DNA from: Dyella telluris
GTDB lineage: Bacteria; Pseudomonadota; Gammaproteobacteria; Xanthomonadales; Rhodanobacteraceae
DNA length: 64,000 nucleotides
NCBI RefSeq assembly: GCF_014297575.1
Contig: NZ_CP060412.1
Span: forward strand, 372,001-436,000
Direction: 5' to 3'
Shown here: in pieces, positions 34,848-47,337 of the stretch
Numbering within the stretch: the first letter of the stretch is position 1
Layout: every line of letters begins with the position of its first letter
The notes under the pieces: model-generated
What the model saw: the letters and a program-made list of their open reading frames with translations, nothing else
What the model was told of the DNA's origin: nothing
Databases searched by the model: none
Made by a program: the position numbers and the translations under genes

Positions 34848-36278
34848 ATGCTCACACTGGACACGTTCTACATCGACGGCCGCTGGGCGTCCCCCGCTCC
34901 CGGCGCCACCCTGATGGATGTGATCGATCCCGCCACGGAAGCCCCCATCGGCAAGCTCGCCATGGGTGGCGAGGCGGATGTCGACCGCGCGGTCAGTGCC
35001 GCACGCAAGGCGCTGGCCAGCTGGTCCCAGACCAGCCAGGCCGAGCGCATCGCCCTGCTCGAACGCATCGTCGACGCCTACCAGGCGCGCTTCGACGATC
35101 TGGCCGAAGCGGTCTGCACCGAAATGGGATGCCCGCTGCCGCTGAGTCATGAACTGCAGGCCGCCATGGGTCTGGCGCACTTCCGGCTGACCTTGAAAGC
35201 CCTGCGATCCTTTGCGTTCGAGCATGCCCAGGAACAAACCCTGCTTGTACGCGAACCCATCGGCGTGGCCGCGCTCATCACGCCCTGGAACTGGCCCCTG
35301 AACCAGATCGTGGCCAAACTGGCGCCGGCCCTGGCCGCCGGCTGCACGGTCGTGCTCAAGCCCTCGGAAGTCACCCCGCTGAGCGCGCGGCTATTGGCCG
35401 ATGTACTGCACGATGCCGGCGTGCCGGCCGGTGTGTTCAACATGGTGTTTGGCCTGGGCCCCGTGGTCGGCACCGCCATGGCGCGCCACCCTGATGTCGC
35501 CATGATCTCCATTACCGGGTCCACCCGGGCCGGCATCGACGTCGCCGTGAATTCGGCGCCCACCGTCAAGCGCGTGACCCAGGAGCTGGGCGGCAAGTCG
35601 CCCTTCATCGTCCTTGACGATGCCGAGCTGCCCGCGGCCATCTCTGCGGGTGTCCTCACCTGCATGTCCAACTCCGGCCAGACCTGCGTCGCCCCCACGC
35701 GCATGCTGGTTCCCCGCGCGACATACCAGGAAGCCACCGTCATCGCCGCCAACACCGCCCATGCGCTGCAGGTCGGCCCGCCCAGGGATCCCGCATCCAA
35801 GCTTGGGCCCATTGCCCATCGCGCGCAGTACGAGCATGTGCAGCAGATGATCGACAAAGGCATCAACGAAGGCGCCCGCCTGATCGCCGGCGGCCCGGGT
35901 CGACCAGCGTCCCTCGCCAGGGGTTTCTACGCCAGACCAACCATTTTTGCGGATGTGTCCAACGACATGGCGATTGCCCGCGAGGAAATCTTCGGCCCCG
36001 TGCTGGTCATGATTCCTTACGACACGGAAGAGGACGCCATCGCCATCGCCAACGACACGCCATACGGCCTTGCCGGCTATGTCTGGTCAGGCGACGCGGC
36101 ACGCGCCCTGCGCGTGGCCCGCCGCATTCGCGCGGGAGCCGTGCAGATCAATGCCGCCCATATCGATCTCTCGGCCCCCTTCGGCGGATACAAGGCTTCC
36201 GGCAACGGCCGGGAATTTGGCCACGAGGGCATCGGCGAGTTCCTGGAGTGGAAGTCCATTCCCGGCGGCGTGATGTAA
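34848..36278 (+). CDS. NAD(P)-dependent aldehyde dehydrogenase family protein
   Basis: 476 aa, the standard ALDH length. The nucleotide-binding motif PWNWPLNQIVAK, the general base Glu246 in ELGGKSPFIV, the catalytic Cys280 in NSGQTCVAPTR and the C-terminal EEIFGPVL and PFGGYKASGNGRE motifs are all intact. It oxidises an aldehyde to a carboxylate; the specific substrate is not readable. Its G+C and codon use match the region. Position between fdhD and the nitrate reductase cluster suggests no clear pathway. Confidence 0.9.
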   Translation: MLTLDTFYIDGRWASPAPGATLMDVIDPATEAPIGKLAMGGEADVDRAVSAARKALASWSQTSQAERIALLERIVDAYQARFDDLAEAVCTEMGCPLPLSHELQAAMGLAHFRLTLKALRSFAFEHAQEQTLLVREPIGVAALITPWNWPLNQIVAKLAPALAAGCTVVLKPSEVTPLSARLLADVLHDAGVPAGVFNMVFGLGPVVGTAMARHPDVAMISITGSTRAGIDVAVNSAPTVKRVTQELGGKSPFIVLDDAELPAAISAGVLTCMSNSGQTCVAPTRMLVPRATYQEATVIAANTAHALQVGPPRDPASKLGPIAHRAQYEHVQQMIDKGINEGARLIAGGPGRPASLARGFYARPTIFADVSNDMAIAREEIFGPVLVMIPYDTEEDAIAIANDTPYGLAGYVWSGDAARALRVARRIRAGAVQINAAHIDLSAPFGGYKASGNGREFGHEGIGEFLEWKSIPGGVM

Positions 36279-36341
36279 CCGGGTGGCGGATGGCCGGTCT
36301 TCATGATCGCCCATCCGCTCGCCTGCTCGCTGGCGCGTCCG

Positions 36342-36878
36342 TCAGGGCCGACGGGTAGTACCACCGTCCACCACTTCGATAGTGGTTACGTTGCGCACCC
36401 ACCGCGCGGGACGCTTGTCGCCAGGCACCAGCAGGCGGAAGGGCCCATCCTTGTCCAGCGGTTTGCCATCACGCGTATCGACCAGCAATACCTGGGTGTG
36501 TCCCAGCGTGGCGTCGAGATCAGCCAGCCCGAACACGACCTGATAACCATCGGCGCCGGTAACGCGCACGAAGGTCGCCAGCGACTTCCCGCGCAGCGGC
36601 TTGTCCAGCGACACACCCACCTTGGCCAGCACCTCGTCCAGCTTCACGCCTCGCCACTGACTCGCAGGCTCGTCGTGGGCCGATGCGGTGACTTCCTCAT
36701 GGGCCATGCCAGCCAGCGCCTTCGCATCCAGCCGCAGCCCGGGGTTGTCGGGCGCTGACACCTGCACCCCTGAACCCGGGACCGCCATTGGCGCATCTGC
36801 CGCGTGCGCGGCAAACATCAGACACGCAGTCAGCACAAAACTACTTAAGTAGAACAACGACCCTGTCCGCTTCTTCAT
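36342..36878 (-). CDS. Exported sulfite-oxidase-fold (molybdopterin-binding-like) protein
   Basis: 178 aa with a signal peptide (about residues 1-27, AHA-AD). The mature part resembles the small oxidoreductase molybdopterin-binding (SUOX) fold: WRGVKLDEVLAKVG, VTGADGYQVVFGLADLD and GPFRLLVPGDKRPARWVRNV are typical. There is no obvious cofactor-ligating Cys at the usual place, so it may be a cofactor-free scaffold or ligand-binding protein, as for other short homologues. The ATG at 36878 has AAGGAA upstream. Divergent from nap. Confidence 0.7.
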   Translation of the reverse strand: MKKRTGSLFYLSSFVLTACLMFAAHAADAPMAVPGSGVQVSAPDNPGLRLDAKALAGMAHEEVTASAHDEPASQWRGVKLDEVLAKVGVSLDKPLRGKSLATFVRVTGADGYQVVFGLADLDATLGHTQVLLVDTRDGKPLDKDGPFRLLVPGDKRPARWVRNVTTIEVVDGGTTRRP

Positions 36879-37089
36879 GTCCGGTTCCTTCATTACGGTA
36901 ATTCACAACGCCTTCATGGCGACGAAAATCAGCGGCGCGTAGACTCGAACGAGCATGCATCGAAGCATGCTTTGCCGGCCATCGCCACCAGCGACGGCTG
37001 GGCTGATCCATGTCAGTGGTCCGGGGGACATGCCGGTTTAGTTTATCGCGCAGATCTGGGTAGAGCCGTCCTGCAGGAAGGAGGTGCGC

Positions 37090-37248
37090 GTGGAACCCAT
37101 GAACAACATAGGTACGCGCAAACAGGAACGCACCACTTTCCTGCTGCTGCTCGTGCTGTTTCCGGCACTGTCGGTCTTGTTCATTGCCGCCTTCGGCTTT
37201 GCCGTGTGGTTCTGGCAGATGTTCGTCAGCGGGCCACCCCATGTCTGA
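37090..37248 (+). CDS. napE: Periplasmic nitrate reductase membrane subunit NapE
   Basis: 52-aa single-helix membrane protein: a polar start with GTRKQERTTF, then one long hydrophobic helix (about 18-42) with FPALSVLFIAAFGFAVW typical of NapE, and a short C terminus. A strong AAGGAGGT precedes the GTG at 37090; an ATG at 37099 is the alternative start. It overlaps nothing upstream and leads the nap operon. Its role in the Nap complex is not established. Confidence 0.85.
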   Translation: MEPMNNIGTRKQERTTFLLLLVLFPALSVLFIAAFGFAVWFWQMFVSGPPHV

Positions 37249-37276
37249 GTCCCACGCTTCCCCCTCGAGGAACGCC

Positions 37277-37573
37277 ATGCGGGATGAACACCATATTTCC
37301 AGCCTGGTCGTGCTGCACAGGCCCGACGCCATCGAAGCACTGAAGTCCTTCGTCGACGATCACGCCGCCCTGGACATCGCCGCACAGGGCGACAGCCGCT
37401 GCGTGATGGTGTGCGAAACCGACAGCCAGCGGGCAGTGATGAACCTTATCGACGCCCTGGAAGCCCTGCCCGGCGTCATCAACGTATCGCTGATCTACCA
37501 CCACGTGGAGCCACACGCCGTCATGGACGACGTGATGGTAACGGGCGCATCGCCCCAAGGAGCCGACGCATGA
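37277..37573 (+). CDS. napD: Nap chaperone NapD
   Basis: 98-aa ferredoxin-fold chaperone that binds the NapA twin-arginine signal. Family start [14 protein letters not shown] and the central [16 protein letters not shown] are visible. The ATG at 37277 has GAGGA upstream and gives the usual NapD length; an ATG at 37241 overlapping the napE stop would add 12 residues. It overlaps the napA start. Confidence 0.93.
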   Translation: MRDEHHISSLVVLHRPDAIEALKSFVDDHAALDIAAQGDSRCVMVCETDSQRAVMNLIDALEALPGVINVSLIYHHVEPHAVMDDVMVTGASPQGADA

Positions 37574-40071
37574 CACTGCCCCTGACCCGACGGGAATTCA
37601 TCCGCAACACCGCCATTGCGGTCGCGGCGAATGTGGCCGGCCTCGCGCTGCCCGCCAGTGCCACCAATGTGCTGCTCGAGGGCGACCTGACCCAGCTCAA
37701 GTGGAGCAAGGCGCCCTGCCGTTTCTGCGGCACCGGTTGCGGCGTCAACGTGGCGGTGAAGGACGGCCGCGTGGTGGCCACGCACGGCGACCAGCTGGCC
37801 GAGGTCAATCGCGGCATCAACTGCGTGAAGGGCTACTTCCTTTCCAAGATCATGTATGGAGCGGATCGCCTCACCGCCCCGATGCTGCGCAAAAAAGATG
37901 GTGTCTACGCCAAGGACGGCACCTTCACCGAAGTGTCGTGGGATGAGGCCTTCGACGTGATGGCCCAGCAGTTCAAGCGCGTACTGAAGGAGAAAGGCCC
38001 CGAGTACGTCGGCATGTTCGGCTCCGGCCAGTGGACGGTGTGGGAGGGCTACGCCGCCAACAAGCTGTTCAAGGGCGGCTTCCGCAGCAACAACCTTGAC
38101 CCGAACGCACGCCACTGCATGGCATCGGCCGTGATGGGCTTCATGCGTACCTTCGGCATGGACGAGCCGATGGGTTGCTATGACGACATCGAAGCCACCG
38201 ACGCCTTCGTACTGTGGGGCTCGAACATGGCGGAGATGCATCCCATCCTGTGGACGCGCGTGACCGATCGCCGCCTGTCCAACCTCAATGTGAAAGTGGC
38301 AGTGCTGTCCACGTTCGAACATCGCAGCTTCGAGCTGGCGGATATCCCCATTGTGTTCACGCCACAGACGGACCTGGTGATCCTCAACTACATCGCCAAC
38401 CACATCATCCAGACCGGGCGCGTGAACAAGGACTTCGTCACCAAGCACACCAGTTTCAAGCGCGGCGTTACCGACATCGGCTACGGCCTGCGCCCGGACA
38501 ACCCGCTGGAGGTGAATGCGAAGAACGCGAAGGACCCCAATGCCAGCGAGGTGATCGACTTCGATCAGTTCGCCGCCTTCGTCAAGCCTTACACGCTGGA
38601 AAAAGCGGTGGAAATGACCGGCGTGGAAAAAGGCTGGCTGGAGAAACTGGCCGAGCTTTATGCCGACCCCAACACCAAGGTCGTGTCGTTCTGGACCATG
38701 GGCTTCAACCAGCACACGCGCGGCGTGTGGGCCAACAACATGGTTTACAACCTGCACCTGCTCACCGGCAAGATCTCCACGCCAGGTAACAGCCCGTTCT
38801 CGCTGACCGGCCAGCCATCGGCCTGCGGCACCGCGCGCGAGGTGGGCACGTTCAGCCACCGACTGCCCGCCGACATGGTGGTGACCAACCCCGAGCACCG
38901 CAAGCACGCCGAAGACATCTGGAAGATCCCGCACGGCATCATCCAGCCCAAGGCCGGCTACCACGCGGTACAGCAGAACCGCATGCTGCGCGACGGCAAG
39001 CTCAACGCGTACTGGGTCCAGTGCAACAACAACGTGCAGGCCGGCGCCAACCTGATGCAGGAGACCTACCTGGGTTATCGCGACCCGCGCAACTTCATCG
39101 TGGTGTCCGATGCCTACCCCACCGTCACCGCGCAGTCGGCCGACCTGATCCTGCCTGCCGCCATGTGGGTGGAGAAGGAAGGCGCCTATGGCAACGCCGA
39201 ACGCCGCACGCAGTTCTGGCACCAGCTGGTGAAAGCGCCAGGGCAGGCCCGTTCGGATCTCTGGCAGCTGATGGAGTTCTCCAAGCGCTTCACCACCGAC
39301 GAAGCGTGGCCGGCGGACATCCTTGCCGCCAATCCGCAATTCAAGGGCAAGACCCTGTTCGACGTGCTGTTTCGCAACGGCAACGTGGACAAGTTCCCCG
39401 CCACGGAGATGGAAGCGGGCTACGACAACGACGAAACGGCTGCCTTCGGGTTCTACGTGCAGAAGGGCCTGTTCGAGGAATACGCCACGTTTGGCCGTGG
39501 CCACGGCCACGACCTGGCGCCGTTCGACGACTATCACAAGGCGCGCGGCCTGCGCTGGCCCGTGGTCAACGGCAAGGAAACGCGCTGGCGCTATCACGAA
39601 GGCTCCGACCCGTACGTCAAGGCGGGCACCGACTTCCAGTTCTACGGCAACCCCGACGGTCGCGCGGTGATCTGGGCCCTGCCCTACGAGCCGCCCGCCG
39701 AGATGCCGGACAAGGAATACGACCTGTGGCTGTCCACCGGCCGCGTGATTGAACACTGGCACTCCGGCTCGATGACCATGCGCGTGCCCGAGCTTTATCG
39801 CGCGTTCCCCGAGGCCGTCGTTTTCATGAACCCCGATGACGCCCGTGCGCGCGGACTCAAACGCGGCGATGAAGTAAAGGTGATCTCGCGTCGCGGCGAA
39901 ATGCGTTCGCGGGTGGAGACGCGTGGCCGCAATCGCCCGCCGCAGGGCCTGGTGTTCGTACCGTGGTTCGATGCCGGCCAGCTGATCAACAAGGTGACGC
40001 TGGACGCGACCGATCCCATCTCCAAACAGACCGACTACAAGAAGTGCGCCGTCCGGGTCGTGGCCGTCTAG
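37570..40071 (+). CDS. napA: Periplasmic nitrate reductase catalytic subunit NapA
   Basis: 833-aa bis-MGD molybdoenzyme reducing nitrate to nitrite in the periplasm. Twin-arginine signal [10 protein letters not shown] at residues 6-15. The [4Fe-4S] cluster is bound by Cys50, Cys53, Cys57 and Cys85 ([15 protein letters not shown]). The molybdopterin domains follow, with HCMASAV providing the Cys that ligates molybdenum. Length is as usual for NapA. It overlaps napD by four bases. Cofactor synthesis and molybdate uptake are encoded 4-13 kb upstream. Confidence 0.97.
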   Translation: MTLPLTRREFIRNTAIAVAANVAGLALPASATNVLLEGDLTQLKWSKAPCRFCGTGCGVNVAVKDGRVVATHGDQLAEVNRGINCVKGYFLSKIMYGADRLTAPMLRKKDGVYAKDGTFTEVSWDEAFDVMAQQFKRVLKEKGPEYVGMFGSGQWTVWEGYAANKLFKGGFRSNNLDPNARHCMASAVMGFMRTFGMDEPMGCYDDIEATDAFVLWGSNMAEMHPILWTRVTDRRLSNLNVKVAVLSTFEHRSFELADIPIVFTPQTDLVILNYIANHIIQTGRVNKDFVTKHTSFKRGVTDIGYGLRPDNPLEVNAKNAKDPNASEVIDFDQFAAFVKPYTLEKAVEMTGVEKGWLEKLAELYADPNTKVVSFWTMGFNQHTRGVWANNMVYNLHLLTGKISTPGNSPFSLTGQPSACGTAREVGTFSHRLPADMVVTNPEHRKHAEDIWKIPHGIIQPKAGYHAVQQNRMLRDGKLNAYWVQCNNNVQAGANLMQETYLGYRDPRNFIVVSDAYPTVTAQSADLILPAAMWVEKEGAYGNAERRTQFWHQLVKAPGQARSDLWQLMEFSKRFTTDEAWPADILAANPQFKGKTLFDVLFRNGNVDKFPATEMEAGYDNDETAAFGFYVQKGLFEEYATFGRGHGHDLAPFDDYHKARGLRWPVVNGKETRWRYHEGSDPYVKAGTDFQFYGNPDGRAVIWALPYEPPAEMPDKEYDLWLSTGRVIEHWHSGSMTMRVPELYRAFPEAVVFMNPDDARARGLKRGDEVKVISRRGEMRSRVETRGRNRPPQGLVFVPWFDAGQLINKVTLDATDPISKQTDYKKCAVRVVAV

Positions 40072-40082
40072 GAGAACCAGCC

Positions 40083-40643
40083 ATGCGCGACAAGTCCCTC
40101 ATCATCATCGCGGCCGTGGTGGTCTGCGTGGCGGCTGTCATCGGCTTCGCCGTGGGTCGCAAGTCCACGCCCGAGCCACGCGTCACCGCGAGTGCCCTCA
40201 CCCAACCGGCCACCCCGGGGTCGGCCGAACCGGCCCCGGCTGCTGACCAGATCGACGCCATCCGCCGGGGCGCCGCCATCAATCAGGAAATCGCCCCGCC
40301 GCTGATGGCTCACGTGGAAAACACGGACGTCAAGCGCAACCGGGCCTACCCGATGCAGCCGCCGACCATTCCGCACTCCATCGACAACTACCAGATCGAC
40401 AAGAACTCCAACCGCTGCCTGCTGTGCCACTCGCGCGCCAACGCGGACAAATTCCAGGCGCCGCCGGTCAGCGTGACCCACTACATGGATCGCAACGACC
40501 AGTTCCTGGCCACCATTTCGCCGCGCCGCTATTTCTGCAACCAGTGCCACGTAGTGCAGACCGACGCCAAGACACTGGTCGCCAACAACTTCAAGGACAT
40601 CGACACCATCCTGTCCGAAGAACACGACAAGAAGGCGAACTGA
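40083..40643 (+). CDS. napB: Nitrate reductase cytochrome c subunit NapB
   Basis: 186-aa diheme c-type cytochrome passing electrons to NapA. One N-terminal membrane/signal segment (about 5-22), then two heme motifs CLLCH and CNQCH with the distal His residues expected for bis-His ligation. It begins 11 bases after napA. Confidence 0.95.
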   Translation: MRDKSLIIIAAVVVCVAAVIGFAVGRKSTPEPRVTASALTQPATPGSAEPAPAADQIDAIRRGAAINQEIAPPLMAHVENTDVKRNRAYPMQPPTIPHSIDNYQIDKNSNRCLLCHSRANADKFQAPPVSVTHYMDRNDQFLATISPRRYFCNQCHVVQTDAKTLVANNFKDIDTILSEEHDKKAN

Positions 40644-40645
40644 CC

Positions 40646-41245
40646 ATGTGGCAGCGACTCAAGCGCTGGCTCGTCGCCCTGTGGCAGACCGTTCGCAAAC
40701 CCAGCGTGCACTACAGCCTGGGCTTCCTCACACTGGGTGGGTTCATAGCCGGCGTGCTGTTTTGGGGCGCGTTCAACACCGGCCTTGAGATGACCAACAC
40801 GGAAGCGTTCTGCACGGGTTGCCATGAAATGCGCGACAACGTGTTCCAGGAGCTGAAAACCACCATCCACTACACCAACCGCTCCGGCGTGCGCGCCACC
40901 TGCCCCGACTGCCACGTGCCGCACAACTGGACGGACAAGATCGCCCGCAAGATGCAGGCATCCAAAGAGGTGTGGGGCAAGATCTTCGGCACGGTCGACA
41001 CGCGCGAAAAATTCCTCGACCACCGCCTGGAGCTGGCCGAGCACGAATGGGCCCGACTGAAGGCCAACGACTCACTGGAATGCCGCAACTGCCACAACTA
41101 CACGTCGATGGACCTGACGCGGCAATCCGAGCGTGCGGCGGCCATTCACAAGCGGTGGCTGGGCACCGGCGAGAAAACCTGCATCGACTGCCACAAGGGC
41201 ATCGCGCATCACCTGCCTGACATGACCGGGATCCCGCAGGGCTGA
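40646..41245 (+). CDS. napC: NapC/NirT-type tetraheme quinol dehydrogenase
   Basis: 199 aa: an N-terminal membrane anchor (about 25-45) and four c-heme motifs CTGCH, CPDCH, CRNCH and CIDCH. It oxidises membrane quinol and reduces NapB. It starts two bases after the napB stop. It closes napEDABC; napF, napG and napH are absent here. Confidence 0.95.
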   Translation: MWQRLKRWLVALWQTVRKPSVHYSLGFLTLGGFIAGVLFWGAFNTGLEMTNTEAFCTGCHEMRDNVFQELKTTIHYTNRSGVRATCPDCHVPHNWTDKIARKMQASKEVWGKIFGTVDTREKFLDHRLELAEHEWARLKANDSLECRNCHNYTSMDLTRQSERAAAIHKRWLGTGEKTCIDCHKGIAHHLPDMTGIPQG

Positions 41246-41268
41246 CCGCTGCCACCACCGTCCACGAG

Positions 41269-41298
41269 AGACCAGACCCGACGCGTTGGGTCTGGTCT
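41269..41298. terminator. Strong hairpin between nap operon and GYD gene
   Basis: Eleven-base perfect stem AGACCAGACCC / GGGTCTGGTCT (41269-41279 with 41288-41298). No T-run on the plus side; it may still terminate or protect the nap transcript, and it lies just past the end of the convergent GYD gene. Confidence 0.6.
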
Positions 41299-41315
41299 GC
41301 CCGGGAAAGCGTTGG

Positions 41316-41609
41316 CTAACCCATCTTGCCCAGCACCGACTGCATCTCCGCGCCGGTGAACGCGCGCAACAGTTCGGACCGCGTATTTCCCGCGGCGCTG
41401 ATGGTCAGGCCAAAGGCCACGGCGGACTGCTCATCGGGGGCATCGATAATGGTCACGATGTCGTACTGACCGAACGTCCAGTAGACGTCCCTGAGTTTGG
41501 CGCCGAACTTCCCGGCGACCGCCTGCAGCGCCTCGGCGCGCTTGGTGGTGTCCTTGATTGACCGCATGCCTTGCTCGGTCAGGTGCGTCAACGTGATGTA
41601 CGTCGCCAT
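41316..41609 (-). CDS. GYD-domain protein
   Basis: 97-aa small protein of the GYD family (ferredoxin-like fold), named for the GQYDIV-type motif seen here as FGQYDIVTIIDAPDE. The length and MATYITLTHLTEQG start match. Function of the family is unknown. AGGAGA precedes the ATG at 41609. It stands alone, convergent with napC. Confidence 0.85.
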   Translation of the reverse strand: MATYITLTHLTEQGMRSIKDTTKRAEALQAVAGKFGAKLRDVYWTFGQYDIVTIIDAPDEQSAVAFGLTISAAGNTRSELLRAFTGAEMQSVLGKMG

Positions 41610-41808
41610 GCTCGTTCTCCTGTCTGGATCCAGCGTGAGAGTGGAACGGTGGGCGGTACAGACACTGCGCCTGCCCCGGAACGCCAGGCTGCGCCTTGCC
41701 GGGGACGGGGCACCACCGGTGGCAGGGCATCCACGCCGCCGGGTCCAACGGTCGGCGACTATAGGCACGGCCTCGCGAGCGGCAGGTGAAGCCGGCAAAC
41801 CGGGAGCT

Positions 41809-42228
41809 TCAGGCCCTCGGCGGCCCCTTCAGCTCGACCATGTTGCCCTGCGGGTCGTACAGGTAGATGGACGGCCCTTCGCCCCTGGCTCCGTAGCGCG
41901 AGCCGATCTCGCCCACGCGTACGCCATGGGCCTTGAGGTGGGCCACGATGGCGGCTTCGTCATAGCCCTCCACCTGCAGGCACAGGTGATCCATGTTGTG
42001 GCCCTGCTGGCCCGGACCCGCGCCACCCAGCCGGCCGAGCTTGCCGTCCAGTGCCACCAGGTCAATCAGGGAGTCGCCGGCACGCAGCTGTACCAGGCCG
42101 ATCTCGTCCTGCCGGCGTTCCTCCCGGCAGCCCAGTACGTCGCAATAGAAGCGCCGCATGGCATCCATGTCGGCCACGCGTAGTACCACATGGTCGATCC
42201 GGGCCAGTTGGAACGGGGGCTGGGACAT
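41809..42228 (-). CDS. VOC (glyoxalase/dioxygenase superfamily) protein
   Basis: 139 aa made of two beta-alpha-beta-beta-beta units: IDHVVLRVADMDAMRRFYCDVLG at the start (His13 likely metal ligand), HNMDHLCLQV in the middle, and Glu in NMVELKG at the end. These are the metal-binding positions of the vicinal oxygen chelate fold. The substrate is unknown; glyoxalase-like and ring-cleaving members share this pattern. Confidence 0.85.
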   Translation of the reverse strand: MSQPPFQLARIDHVVLRVADMDAMRRFYCDVLGCREERRQDEIGLVQLRAGDSLIDLVALDGKLGRLGGAGPGQQGHNMDHLCLQVEGYDEAAIVAHLKAHGVRVGEIGSRYGARGEGPSIYLYDPQGNMVELKGPPRA

Positions 42229-42283
42229 GGGGAGGCTCCGTAGATGGTCTTCTCGAGAGGCTCGATCAACCGGGCAGTTGGCT

Positions 42284-42373
42284 CGTCATCCCCGCGAAGG
42301 CGGGGACCCAGCGCCTTTTCCTTTCTGCGGTGGCATGGAAAGGCACTGGATTCCCGCCTTCGCGGGAATGACG
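42284..42373. repeat. Inverted repeat pair (CACTGGATTCCCGC family)
   Basis: Unit 42284-42313 and inverted partner 42344-42373, same family as at 2426 and 14401. Each unit keeps its own internal palindrome. Confidence 0.8.
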
Positions 42374-42487
42374 GGCGATGGGATGGCTCGCGATCTTAAG
42401 TCCTTTGAGACCAGGGCCGCACCGTGGCTGAAGCCATGGCCCGTCGGGGAGGCAAACGCGGCCAAGGCACCTTATAATCGTCAATTA

Positions 42488-42668
42488 GCGTGTGGTGGGA
42501 GAAGCGGTGCGAACCGCTGCCGAAGGCGCAAACGCCCGTAATCGCTCAGGCCCCAGACCATCACCCGCATCAACACTCTGGAGAGACCGGTTCAATCCGG
42601 CGCCGAAGGGGCACGAGGCCCGGGTCACCCGCCCGGTCTTCCAAACTCTCAGGCAAAAGGACAGAGGG
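42488..42668 (+). ncRNA. Tandem glycine riboswitch upstream of gcvP
   Basis: Two gcvT-type aptamers in tandem. The first (about 42490-42563) has GGGAGAAGCGG, GCCGAAGGCGCAAACGCC and CGCTCAGGCCCCAGACC; the second (about 42574-42667) has CTCTGGAGAGACCGG, GCCGAAGGGGC and the classic ACTCTCAGGCAAAAGGACAGAG end. All conserved blocks are present. It ends about 75 bases before the gcvP ATG. Glycine binding should switch on gcvP expression. Confidence 0.95.
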
Positions 42669-42742
42669 GCGCTTTGCGTGCGGCTTGCACGTTCGGCCGT
42701 TTACGGCCCCGCTCTTCCATTGTCACTCCGGATGCCCCTGCC

Positions 42743-45634
<2,892 letters not shown>

Positions 45635-45660
45635 TCGCGCTCCGCAATAGATGCATCAAA

Positions 45661-45690
45661 AAAGGGCCCCGCAAGGGGCCCTTTCTATTT
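45661..45690 (+). terminator. Terminator of gcvP
   Basis: Stem AAAGGGCCCC / GGGGCCCTTT with GCAA loop (45661-45684), A-rich before and CTATTTCT after. A second near-identical copy follows the gcvP remnant at 47157-47184. Confidence 0.88.
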
Positions 45691-45869
45691 CTACGTCCAA
45701 AGTTCCGCGGGTCGGGTGGCACGTCAAACAATCACCCCCATCTAAAGAACCAGATCACGCCGACAGGCTGGATTGGTCGATTCCTTCATTGAGCGAATCC
45801 AACCGTGTTTTTCGACGTCCGTATAGTCGATAGCATCTACGCCATAAGCGAGCAAAGGATTTTGCGCAC

Positions 45870-46805
45870 ATGATGAGAAAGCGAAGAATTCTGGGTGGAA
45901 GTACTTTTGCCGGGCTCGGTTCACGCCTGGACAGTAGATTGGCTGAACATATGATGCGGTCGCACTCCGCCAATCACACGGAGCAGTTGCCCACTAGCAC
46001 TGTTGAAACCGCCGCTGGCTCAATCCGACTGTATGACTCGGGAAAGAGCGCGAAACCCTCGGTGATCATGGTCCCGGATGGCCCCAACGTCATTGAGCAC
46101 TGCGCCCCTTTGATCCGACTGCTTGAGTCCAAGGTGCGTGTTATATGTTTCGACATGCCGGGCTTCGGTTATTCGATCCCGGCCACTTCGCACTTGCATT
46201 CATTGAACCAAGGCGCACAACTCATACTGAGCGTGATGGATAGCCTCGGGATTGGCAGCGCCACCTTGGCATTTAGCTGCGCGAACGGATTTTATGCATT
46301 GAATGCGGCAAGGATGGAACCGGCCCGCGTCACCAGCTTGATGCTATCGCAGACACCTTCGCTGGTGGCCATGCATGCCTGGGTCGGGAGGATCATTCCG
46401 CGACCGCTGCTCATCCCGATAGTCGGTCAGATCGCGACCTGGCTGTTCCGCAGAAAGCTCATTACACGTTGGTATCCCGCCGCGCTTCCGCGTACAGCCA
46501 ACGTATCCAGTTTTAGGGAGCGTGCACTGGATGCCATATCTCACGGCGCGTGCTTCTGCCTTGCAGGTGTGGTTCAAGGCCTCACCCGAGAAGCAATGCC
46601 ACCCATGGACGACATGAAAACCCCTTGCACGATGGTCTGGGGCGGCGGCGACCCATCACACACAGTGACCGATCCACTATCGCTGCTTCATTTGGTTCCC
46701 CACGCTAAAGTCATCACGTTCAAAGACTGCGGGCATTTTCCCGACATTGAAAGGCACACCCGCTTTAGCGCGCTTCTTCTGGAACAAGTGATGCGCTACG
46801 CGTGA
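45870..46805 (+). CDS. Alpha/beta-hydrolase with Cys at the nucleophile position
   Basis: 311 aa. The fold is visible: strand VIMVPDG, DMPGFGYS oxyanion-turn segment, nucleophile elbow AFSCANG with Cys137 where Ser is usual, acid Asp261 in VWGGGDPS and catalytic His289 in DCGHFPD. The Cys elbow resembles dienelactone hydrolase-like enzymes, but the overall pattern is closer to the haloalkane-dehalogenase/epoxide-hydrolase group. G+C and codon use are clearly lower than in neighbours, and it is flanked by two copies of the gcvP 3' end, so horizontal entry is likely. AAAGGA lies 10 bases before the ATG. Substrate unknown. Confidence 0.8.
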   Translation: MMRKRRILGGSTFAGLGSRLDSRLAEHMMRSHSANHTEQLPTSTVETAAGSIRLYDSGKSAKPSVIMVPDGPNVIEHCAPLIRLLESKVRVICFDMPGFGYSIPATSHLHSLNQGAQLILSVMDSLGIGSATLAFSCANGFYALNAARMEPARVTSLMLSQTPSLVAMHAWVGRIIPRPLLIPIVGQIATWLFRRKLITRWYPAALPRTANVSSFRERALDAISHGACFCLAGVVQGLTREAMPPMDDMKTPCTMVWGGGDPSHTVTDPLSLLHLVPHAKVITFKDCGHFPDIERHTRFSALLLEQVMRYA

Positions 46806-46907
46806 CACTGACTCGAAGTTTCCGCCATGGTCTCGGGGTGCCTCTCCGTGTACTGGCATGTCATCCCGAGGTCGGCAATTTAGCCGCCATCATGTAGCGA
46901 TGAGCAC

Positions 46908-47132
46908 GCACGCCCCGCACACCGCCGAGATGGATCGGCTTCCGAGTGGACCCACGCCTACCCGCGCGAACTGGCCGCCTTCCCGCTGCCCAGCCTGCAC
47001 TTCCAGAAGTACTGGTCACCGGTGGCCCGCGTGGACAACGTCTACGGCGACAAGAATGTGTTCTGCAGCTGCGTGCCGGTGGAAGCGTTCAAGGGCGAGA
47101 TCGAAGCCTTCAGCGAACCGAACGTGGCGTAA
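46908..47132 (+). pseudogene. Frameshifted second copy of the gcvP 3' end
   Basis: About 225 coding bases matching gcvP from 45409 to its stop. There is a one-base deletion around 46933-46945 that breaks the frame, then near-perfect sequence to the stop TAA at 47130-47132 (after ...SEPNVA). Differences from the full gene are mostly at third codon positions (for example Arg CGT/CGC, Asn AAC/AAT, Glu GAG/GAA), plus one Lys-to-His change. So the copy diverged as a functional gene, not as a fresh duplication. Confidence 0.9.
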
Positions 47133-47152
47133 CGCGCTCCGGTATCGATGCA

Positions 47153-47186
47153 TCAAAAAAGGGCCCCGCAAGGGGCCCTTTTTCAT
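47153..47186 (+). terminator. Second copy of the gcvP terminator
   Basis: ATCAAAAAAGGGCCCC-GCAA-GGGGCCCTTTTTC, the same stem-loop as at 45661, now with a better T-run. It marks the right end of the duplicated block. Confidence 0.88.
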
Positions 47187-47196
47187 GCGCCCCGTA

Positions 47197-47314
47197 GCCC
47201 GGATGGAGCGCAGCGGGAATCCGGGGATGGCCGTGCGGAAACACAGCTCGCACTCGCTGACTCACCGGTTGTGTGAATGACACATCCCGGATTCCCGCTG
47301 CGCTCCATCCGGGC
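47197..47314. repeat. Perfect 29-base inverted repeat (GCCCGGATGGAGCGC type)
   Basis: Arms 47197-47225 and 47286-47314 are exact reverse complements, beginning GCCCGGATGGAGCGCAGCGG. They are separated by 60 bases. This differs from the other two repeat families in the window. It lies at the left of the 534-base gap before the chitinase gene. Confidence 0.9.
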
Positions 47315-47325
47315 CACAGGATCTG

Positions 47326-47337
47326 GACAACGTTGTC
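47326..47337. promoter_or_regulatory. Operator-like 12-bp palindrome, copy 1
   Basis: GACAACGTTGTC, a perfect palindrome with central CG, the symmetry of LacI-family operators. 380 bases before the chitinase start. Confidence 0.6.

Noticed and set aside
36952..36972. Small AGCATGC / GCATGCT hairpin upstream of nap
   Set aside because: Seven-base stem with only three Ts after it; no gene to terminate on the plus strand and no clear regulator match.
45685..46907. Insertion sequence or prophage fragment as the cause of the hydrolase insert
   Set aside because: No transposase, integrase or terminal inverted repeats found; the gcvP tail duplication explains the borders better.
46858..47280. 140-codon open frame across the gcvP remnant
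   Set aside because: It reads the remnant in the wrong frame; the sequence is explained by homology to the gcvP 3' end plus terminator.
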